This document shows positions 5,307 to 9,796 of a stretch of DNA of 9,796 bases, in pieces (position 1 is the stretch's first letter; each line of letters begins with the position of its first letter). The notes under the pieces were generated by a model. The model saw only the letters and a list, made by a program, of their open reading frames with translations. It was not told the DNA's origin and made no database searches. Where the stretch lies: assembly GCA_001873005.1 (NCBI GenBank), contig MNYE01000048.1, positions 1 to 9,796 on the forward strand, written 5' to 3'. This stretch comes from Dehalococcoidia bacterium CG2_30_46_9 (GTDB lineage Bacteria; Chloroflexota; Dehalococcoidia; GIF9; AB-539-J10). The position numbers and the translations under genes are program-made.

Positions 5307-8300
5307 GACAAGCGAGTAGTCTGCGCAATTCTTCTTGCCATTTAGCCCGTAGGCGACTGGTGTCTAATCTAATCTGCTTGGTGCCAATCTTATAAGGGTG
5401 GCCCTCCCCACTTCCTCCCTTATCTGGCGAGGGACGGGAGATTAAAGTAGGCGTACTTCTCCCCGGAGCTAAATCTAATATGACTTCTTGTCCATGGAAA
5501 TAAATTGATTGTATTCCTTTGGCGGTGGCAAGAATCTTTATCTCCACTATATAGAGAAGGTTTCTAAGCGGCTCAGGTAACTTGCCAAACCTATCTTTTA
5601 GTTCTCGAGCTATCTCTTCTATTTCCTCAACACACTCAATTCTTGCCAGCCTATGGTAAAGACCCAAACGGGTGCCTAGACTGGGGACATATTCTTCTGG
5701 TATGAACGCGGCTAATGGTAGAGATATATCGGGAGATTGCTTCGCTTCACCCTCACGTCCCTCGCCAGATAAGGGGTGGTGTAGGGAGGGACACCCTTTT
5801 AACCCTCTCCCTTCAAGGGAGAGGGTTTGGGTGAGGGCGGCTCGCTTTGTTTTCAGTTCCTCCACTGCCTCAGCCAATAGCTGGCAATAAAGGTCAAAAC
5901 CTACAGCGGCTATATACCCACTCTGCTCAACGCCTAATAAATTTCCCGCCCCTCGAATCTCCAGATCCTTCACAGCAATGCCAAATCCGGCGCCTAGTTC
6001 AGTAGCTTCGAAAATAGTCCTGAGCCGGCTGACAGCCTGAGATGTTAGTGGCTTATCTTTATCAAAAAAGAAATAGGCGTATGCTTGATTGCTGCCACGC
6101 CCTACTCTGCCTCTCAACTGATAAAGCTGAGCTAAACCAAATTTATCTGCCTGGTCAATGATTAGAGTATTGACATTGGGCATATCCAAACCTGACTCAA
6201 TGATAGTGGTAGTGAGTAAAACATCGTGCTTGCCAGTAACAAATTCCAGCATCACCATTTCCAGTTCTTCTTCCGGCATCCGCCCGTGAGCTATGGCTAT
6301 CCGTGCCTCTGGCACCAGGGATTGTATCTTGTTGGCAACTAAAGCTATGCTTTCAATTCGATTGTGAACGAAGAATACCTGGCCATTCCTTTCCAGTTCC
6401 TGTAATATCGCTTGCCTTACCAGTTGTTCATCATAAGGACCAACATAGGTCTTAATAGCCAGGCGCTCCTCAGGTGGCGTTTCTATGATGCTCATATCTC
6501 TAATCCCGGTCAAAGACATATGGAGGGTACGTGGAATGGGTGTGGCACTCAAAGTAAGAGCATCAGCCTCTTTTCTTATTTGCTTCAGTTTTTCCTTCTG
6601 CACCACTCCAAATCTTTGCTCCTCGTCAATTATCACTAAGCCTAGGTCTCTAAATGCGATGTCTTTCTGCAATAGACGATGGGTGCCAATACATATGTCT
6701 ACAGTGCCATTAGACAAGCCCTCCAGAACCTCTCGTTCTTTCTCTCGGGAGCAAAAACGGCTTAACATTTCCACTCTTATCGGGAAAGCCTGCAGTCTTT
6801 CCTTGAAGGTGTTAAAGTGTTGCTGAGCCAGCACAGTAGTAGGGACCAATATCGCTACCTGTTTGTTATTCATAACCGCCTTGAAGGCAGCCCGTAAGGC
6901 TACCTCCGTTTTGCCGTAGCCTACATCCCCACAGATAAGACGATCCATTGACTTAGGTTTCTCCATATCATCCTTAACAGCACTGATTGCCTCAAGCTGG
7001 TCAAGTGTTTCTACATAGGGAAACGATGCCTCCAATTCTTGTTGCCATAATGTGTCGCTTGAGAAAGCAAAGCCCGGATTCACTTCCCGGGAAGCATAAA
7101 GCTCGAGCATCCCCTGAGCAATATCGGCTACTGATTCTTTAACTCTCTTCTTAACTCTTTCCCATTCCTGAGTTCCCAGTCGGCTTAGTGATGGTGCTCT
7201 GTCGCCAGCACCAATATAAGAACTGATTCGTGTTATCTGGTCGGTGGGCACATAGAGCCTATCATTGCCAGCATATTCTAAAACAAAATATTCCCGTTCA
7301 ATCCCAAAAGTTTTCATCCGGATTAATCCCCTGAACCTGCCAATCCCGTGGTCAATGTGAACAACATAGTCTCCCGATGCTAGCTGTGGGGTAAGCCAGC
7401 GATGACGTACTGGCATGCTTCGGCTTGGACGTGCCTGCTTCACAAAGCCAAACAATTCGGCATCGGTAATCAAATGTAGGTTACCCATCTTCCAGCCTTC
7501 GGCAGGGACAGAGCCCGAAACTTGCCCTGGCGAGCTTTGCAGCAGAGCGATAGAGGCAGGCGGAGGTATTTCTTTTAGCTCTGAAGTAAGAGAAACTTCA
7601 ATACCTCGTTCCTGGAACAGTTCGGCAAGACGATTCGCCTGATGGCTAACTACGAGCACACGCTGTTTTTCCTCTATCATTTGTTTAGCAGAGTCAAGGA
7701 ATTTTTCTAATTTTCCTCCATATCCTTGGGGCGGGCTAAAGGGTAGGGGTTGCCCCCCATTTCCTGTGATACCCCAGGGTTCTAAACTCAGATATCGCCT
7801 AGCATTTATTTTCAGCTCCAGCTCTTCCCAGCTAAATAACCTCCTCTCCCCTGAAACAAGTTCAGGGCAAGCTCTTGAAGGGAGAACCTGGGCTTCACAG
7901 TGTAATTTCTCAATGGCAGCCTTAATTTCTCCTGGACTATCAAGAATAAGAATAGCGTTGCCACACAGATAATCGAGCCCTGAACTTAATTCAGGGCTGC
8001 CATTATTTTCGAATCCTGAATCAAGTTCAGGACCAACTTCCTTGGCTGGAACGATAGCAATCAAATTTATGGGCTTGGTGGAGCACTGAGTTTCCGGGTT
8101 AAAAAGCCTTATGCTCTCTATCTCATTGCCGAAGAACTCAATTCGTGCCGGTAATTGGCTACAGGGAGAAAAAACATCAATAATACCCCCTCTTTTGCTC
8201 ATTGTCCCAGGTAATTCAACGATGTCTTCAGTTTCATAGCCCATAAGCTGCCATCTACGTAACAGATTCAGTGGCTCCACAACCATGCCTTGCCTTAAAA

Positions 8301-8778
8301 TCTGGCAAGCGGAGGTAAAATCCTTTGGGGAAATAGTTTTAGTTATTATTGCCAGGGCTGAAGTCACTATTAAAGGGGGACCTGATGAGTTCAGCGAATT
8401 TTCGGGACGAAAGAGGGGTCTAGCATCCCCTGAACTTAATTCAGGGTCTAAAGTGGCTAATACCTGAAGCCTTTTCCACACGTCCCTCGCCCCCTCCAAC
8501 TCAAGCTCGGGAAAACGCTGCAAATCGGCTGAGGAGGGACACCAAATCTCAAGTTGCTCATAGAGTTTTCGAGCTTTTCCTGGTTGGGCAGTTATCACCA
8601 TCAGAGGTAGCCTGAGTTCATCATAAAGAGCGGCTATGAAATAAGGCTTGGCAGCCTCAAATATAACTGCCTTATGCCCATTTTTACCCTGAACTTGTTT
8701 CAGGGCAAGCAATTGCTCCACCACTTGCTTATAAGCGGTGGTTTCTCTAAGCAAAGGAAGCAAAAAAGAGAGATTCAC
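5284..8778 (-). CDS. mfd: Transcription-repair coupling factor Mfd
   Basis: 1164-residue DNA translocase that pushes stalled RNA polymerase off lesions and recruits UvrA. GTG start at 8778, with GAGGG seven bases upstream. Domain order by eye: UvrB-like N-terminal modules (1-~320, including YETEDIVELPGTMSKRGGIIDVF), a poorly conserved D3 region, the RNA-polymerase interaction domain (~465-560, GDYVVHIDHGIGRF), the superfamily 2 translocase with Walker A GDVGYGKT (617-624), DEEQ (718-721), SATPIPRT and QLRGRVGR (887-894), then DLEIRGAGNLLG and the C-terminal regulatory domain (IPEEYVPSLGTRLGLYHRLA). All helicase motifs are intact, so it should work. Odd: PELxSG-type repeats at residues 26-31, 112-117, 250-255, 262-267 and 305-310 (a decayed one at 417-422), larger palindromic insertions at about 981-1011 and 1114-1127, and a repeat-derived tail CHCDEPKP. 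Most sit in likely loops or linkers. Total length stays near that of E. coli Mfd (1148), so some native linker was probably replaced. Confidence 0.97.
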   Translation of the reverse strand: MNLSFLLPLLRETTAYKQVVEQLLALKQVQGKNGHKAVIFEAAKPYFIAALYDELRLPLMVITAQPGKARKLYEQLEIWCPSSADLQRFPELELEGARDVWKRLQVLATLDPELSSGDARPLFRPENSLNSSGPPLIVTSALAIITKTISPKDFTSACQILRQGMVVEPLNLLRRWQLMGYETEDIVELPGTMSKRGGIIDVFSPCSQLPARIEFFGNEIESIRLFNPETQCSTKPINLIAIVPAKEVGPELDSGFENNGSPELSSGLDYLCGNAILILDSPGEIKAAIEKLHCEAQVLPSRACPELVSGERRLFSWEELELKINARRYLSLEPWGITGNGGQPLPFSPPQGYGGKLEKFLDSAKQMIEEKQRVLVVSHQANRLAELFQERGIEVSLTSELKEIPPPASIALLQSSPGQVSGSVPAEGWKMGNLHLITDAELFGFVKQARPSRSMPVRHRWLTPQLASGDYVVHIDHGIGRFRGLIRMKTFGIEREYFVLEYAGNDRLYVPTDQITRISSYIGAGDRAPSLSRLGTQEWERVKKRVKESVADIAQGMLELYASREVNPGFAFSSDTLWQQELEASFPYVETLDQLEAISAVKDDMEKPKSMDRLICGDVGYGKTEVALRAAFKAVMNNKQVAILVPTTVLAQQHFNTFKERLQAFPIRVEMLSRFCSREKEREVLEGLSNGTVDICIGTHRLLQKDIAFRDLGLVIIDEEQRFGVVQKEKLKQIRKEADALTLSATPIPRTLHMSLTGIRDMSIIETPPEERLAIKTYVGPYDEQLVRQAILQELERNGQVFFVHNRIESIALVANKIQSLVPEARIAIAHGRMPEEELEMVMLEFVTGKHDVLLTTTIIESGLDMPNVNTLIIDQADKFGLAQLYQLRGRVGRGSNQAYAYFFFDKDKPLTSQAVSRLRTIFEATELGAGFGIAVKDLEIRGAGNLLGVEQSGYIAAVGFDLYCQLLAEAVEELKTKRAALTQTLSLEGRGLKGCPSLHHPLSGEGREGEAKQSPDISLPLAAFIPEEYVPSLGTRLGLYHRLARIECVEEIEEIARELKDRFGKLPEPLRNLLYIVEIKILATAKGIQSIYFHGQEVILDLAPGRSTPTLISRPSPDKGGSGEGHPYKIGTKQIRLDTSRLRAKWQEELRRLLACHCDEPKP
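5401..5440. repeat. GCGAGGGAC-type palindromic element, copy A (inside mfd)
   Basis: Contains the 20-base core CCCTTATCTGGCGAGGGACG (5417-5436), identical to the reverse complement of 5756-5775. CCCTC near the left edge and GAGGG (5430-5434) form short terminal arms. In Mfd it encodes a Gly/Pro/Ser-rich stretch, RPSPDKGGSGEGH, unlike the surrounding domain. Confidence 0.7.
5747..5837. repeat. Composite palindromic element, copy B (inside mfd linker)
   Basis: Three nested or adjacent inverted repeats. Outer arms CACCCTCAC and GGGTGAGGG bound about 90 bases. GTCCCTC (5757-5763) pairs with GAGGGAC (5786-5792). A perfect 23-base palindrome at 5803-5825 has 11-base arms (CCCTCTCCCTT) around a single C. 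It contains the same 20-base core as copy A in the opposite orientation (5756-5775). It encodes roughly Mfd residues 981-1011, between the translocase module and the C-terminal domain. Confidence 0.75.
7513..7530. repeat. Possible decayed PELxSG-type repeat (inside mfd)
   Basis: GCCCGAAACTTGCCCTGG; on the coding strand it matches the CCTGAACTTGTTTCAGGG form at about 11 of 18 positions and encodes PGQVSG in the same phase as the intact copies. It may be chance. Confidence 0.35.
7849..7867. repeat. PELxSG-type palindromic repeat, copy 3 (inside mfd)
   Basis: CCCTGAAACAAGTTCAGGG, perfect 7-base arms. Encodes PELVSG at Mfd residues 305-310. Confidence 0.85.
7976..7998. repeat. PELxSG-type palindromic repeat, copy 4 (inside mfd)
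   Basis: Core CCCTGAACTTAATTCAGGG at 7978-7996, with arms extended to nine bases (AGCCCTGAA/TTCAGGGCT). Encodes PELSSG at Mfd residues 262-267. Only 17 bases separate its core from copy 5. Confidence 0.88.
8014..8032. repeat. PELxSG-type palindromic repeat, copy 5 (inside mfd)
   Basis: TCCTGAATCAAGTTCAGGA, perfect 7-base arms. Encodes PELDSG at Mfd residues 250-255. Confidence 0.85.
8428..8446. repeat. PELxSG-type palindromic repeat, copy 6 (inside mfd)
   Basis: CCCTGAACTTAATTCAGGG, identical to the core of copy 4. Encodes PELSSG at Mfd residues 112-117. The next residues (PENSLNSSG, bases about 8382-8410) might be a decayed neighbour copy. Confidence 0.87.
8687..8705. repeat. PELxSG-family palindromic repeat, copy 7, read in another frame (inside mfd)
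   Basis: CCCTGAACTTGTTTCAGGG, perfect 7-base arms, the reverse complement of copy 3. Here the reading phase is shifted, giving LKQVQG at Mfd residues 26-31. Confidence 0.85.
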
Positions 8779-8816
8779 AAGTTAGCCCTCAGCAACTAAC
8801 TAAACGCGAGATCGAA

Positions 8817-8845
8817 ATTGTAGTTGCCTGATTCATCAGGCACAA
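8817..8845 (-). promoter_or_regulatory. Candidate mfd promoter inside a repeat element
   Basis: On the minus strand TTGTGC (8845-8840), 17-base spacer, TACAAT (8822-8817). The -10 box matches five of six bases, the -35 box only TTG. The start would be near 8810, about 32 bases before the GTG of mfd. Weak, but no better candidate is visible in the interval. Confidence 0.35.
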
Positions 8846-8869
8846 TTGCCCAATAAATTGGGCAACTAC
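8820..8869. repeat. Nested hairpin repeat between divergent mfd and proB
   Basis: Outer arms GTAGTTGCC (8820-8828) and GGCAACTAC (8861-8869). Within them are two perfect hairpins: TGCCTGAT TC ATCAGGCA (8825-8842) and TTGCCCAAT AA ATTGGGCAA (8846-8865). The outer pairing and the two inner hairpins exclude each other in part, so a transcript could fold in two ways. The element fills about a third of the 141-base intergenic region; the rest shows nothing clear apart from weak promoter-like boxes. Confidence 0.8.
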
Positions 8870-8919
8870 CATTGTAGCATACGTTGCCAGTATAGGCGAA
8901 AACTGATAGATTTATGCTA

Positions 8920-9796
8920 ATGTCTTATCGTCGCATAGTGGCTAAATTTGGTACCAGTCTCCTTACTTCAGGAACTGACCACCTTGATTTACAAATTATG
9001 GCTAACCTGGTAAAGCAGGTAACCCAACTTTACCATCAAGGAAAAGAGATAATGATAGTTTCCTCAGGAGCAATTGCCGCCGGCAGGCAGAAACTCAGGG
9101 TAGTTCCAGAAAAGAAGAATACACCTTTTAAACAGGTTCTAGCTTCGGTAGGCCAAAGCCGTCTTATGCACGCCTATGAGGAACTATTTAGCCAGCATAA
9201 TATAACCATAGCACAGGCATTGCTCACCAAAGCAGATATGTCTGACCGCGCCGGTTACCTTAACGCTCGTAATACCCTGCTGGCTCTTATTGAGCTTGGC
9301 GTCATCTGTATCGTCAATGAAAACGACGTCATCGCTATTGATGAAATCCAGGAGATGAAGTTCGGGGATAACGACAATCTTTCTGCTATGGTGGCCAACC
9401 TTATTGATGCTGACTTACTGGTGCTGCTTACTGATGTGGCTGGATTATATACTGCTGACCCCCGCCACGACCCCGCGGCTAAACTCATACCCAGAGTGGA
9501 TAAAATAGAGGCTGCGGTTGAGCAATTAGCCCAGGAAAGCACCAATCGCCAGGGGACAGGGGGTATGATAACCAAGATCGAGGCGGCTAAATTGGCTACC
9601 TCTTCAGGAACAAATGTAATCATTGTTAATGGGCGTGAGCCAGATATCTTACTTCGGATTGAACGGGGTGAGAACCCGGGCACTTTTTTCCCGGCCCAGG
9701 TGAATAATATAGAAAGCAAGAAGAGGTGGATGCTCAGCGGACTAGCTTCCAAAGGGAGAATAATGATAGACAAAGGCGCCACTTTAGCTCTTAAGG
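8920..9796 (+). CDS. proB: Glutamate 5-kinase (3' end outside window)
   Basis: Phosphorylates L-glutamate to glutamyl-5-phosphate, the first step of proline synthesis, in the cytoplasm. The frame is open from the start to the right edge (292 codons seen; the family is about 360-380 residues). Motifs: KFGTS (9-13), SSGAIAAG (48-55), VGQSRL, LLTKADM and LNARNTL, INENDxI-type VNENDVI (132-138), FGDNDNLSA (148-156), [11 protein letters not shown] (171-181) and GTGGM (212-216): the complete amino-acid-kinase domain with ATP and glutamate sites. From about residue 268 ([20 protein letters not shown]) the C-terminal PUA domain begins and is cut by the window. Start: ATG 8920 ([13 protein letters not shown]) fits the family; in-frame ATG 8914 is an alternative; neither has a Shine-Dalgarno sequence. 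TTGCCA (8884-8889) and TAGATT (8907-8912), 17 bases apart, could give a leaderless transcript at 8920, but this is weak. proA would be expected downstream. Confidence 0.96.
   Translation, partial: MSYRRIVAKFGTSLLTSGTDHLDLQIMANLVKQVTQLYHQGKEIMIVSSGAIAAGRQKLRVVPEKKNTPFKQVLASVGQSRLMHAYEELFSQHNITIAQALLTKADMSDRAGYLNARNTLLALIELGVICIVNENDVIAIDEIQEMKFGDNDNLSAMVANLIDADLLVLLTDVAGLYTADPRHDPAAKLIPRVDKIEAAVEQLAQESTNRQGTGGMITKIEAAKLATSSGTNVIIVNGREPDILLRIERGENPGTFFPAQVNNIESKKRWMLSGLASKGRIMIDKGATLALK

Noticed and set aside
7716..7765. G/C-rich stretch encoding GGQPLPFSPPQGYGG in Mfd as another inserted element
   Set aside because: It has only a short GGGG-TTG-CCCC inverted repeat and no second copy in the window, and the PPQGYGGKLEKF part fits ordinary Mfd sequence.
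7849..8705. CRISPR-like array from the repeated palindromes in mfd
   Set aside because: Spacing is irregular, units are 19 bases and translated as part of Mfd, and no cas genes are present.
9255..9782. 175-residue open frame on the minus strand
   Set aside because: It lies wholly antisense to proB, whose frame carries all glutamate kinase motifs; the antisense product is low-complexity Ser/Ile/Leu-rich with no recognisable motif.

Overview
The window looks like a bacterial chromosome segment of moderate GC content, most plausibly from Chloroflexota (Dehalococcoidia or a relative). That assignment is an inference. It rests on an STT3-type oligosaccharyltransferase beside ordinary bacterial housekeeping genes (rph, mfd, proB), a NEW3-domain protein with an ABC-2 exporter, and many short palindromic repeats in and between genes. 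No marker gene fixes the taxonomy.

Layout: (1) bases 1-1619, plus strand: the 3' part of an STT3/AglB-like oligosaccharyltransferase, overlapping by four bases (ATGA) a sugar-phosphate nucleotidylyltransferase. (2) Bases 1659-4438, minus strand: a three-gene operon read as secreted NEW3-domain protein, ABC ATPase, ABC-2 permease, with gaps of 2-3 bases. (3) Bases 4533-5246, plus strand: RNase PH (rph), divergent from the NEW3 gene across a short region in which two opposed promoters appear to share one -10 box. (4) Bases 5284-8778, minus strand: mfd, the transcription-repair coupling factor, convergent with rph. (5) Bases 8920 to the right edge, plus strand: proB (glutamate 5-kinase), cut before the end of its PUA domain. 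No gene-free stretch exceeds about 140 bases. I see no tRNA, rRNA, CRISPR array or transposase.

The most unusual property is the load of small palindromic repeats. One family (CCTGAA, five-base centre, TTCAGG) has seven clear copies, six of them inside coding sequence. Five of those six are read in the same phase and give P-E-L-(S/V/D)-S-G; the sixth is read in a second open phase. A second family (20-base core CCCTTATCTGGCGAGGGACG) occurs twice within mfd, in opposite orientations and different frames, both open. Two other hairpin elements supply the last residues and stop codon of the nucleotidylyltransferase and the last residues of Mfd. Another fills the mfd-proB intergenic region and may carry the mfd promoter. 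Mfd seems to have taken up at least seven such insertions, mainly in predicted loops and linkers, while its ATPase motifs remain intact. This resembles the in-frame palindromic elements known from Rickettsia.

Functionally, genes 1 and 2 probably belong to a protein glycosylation pathway, the minus-strand operon to export or envelope work, and rph, mfd and proB to tRNA maturation, repair and proline synthesis.
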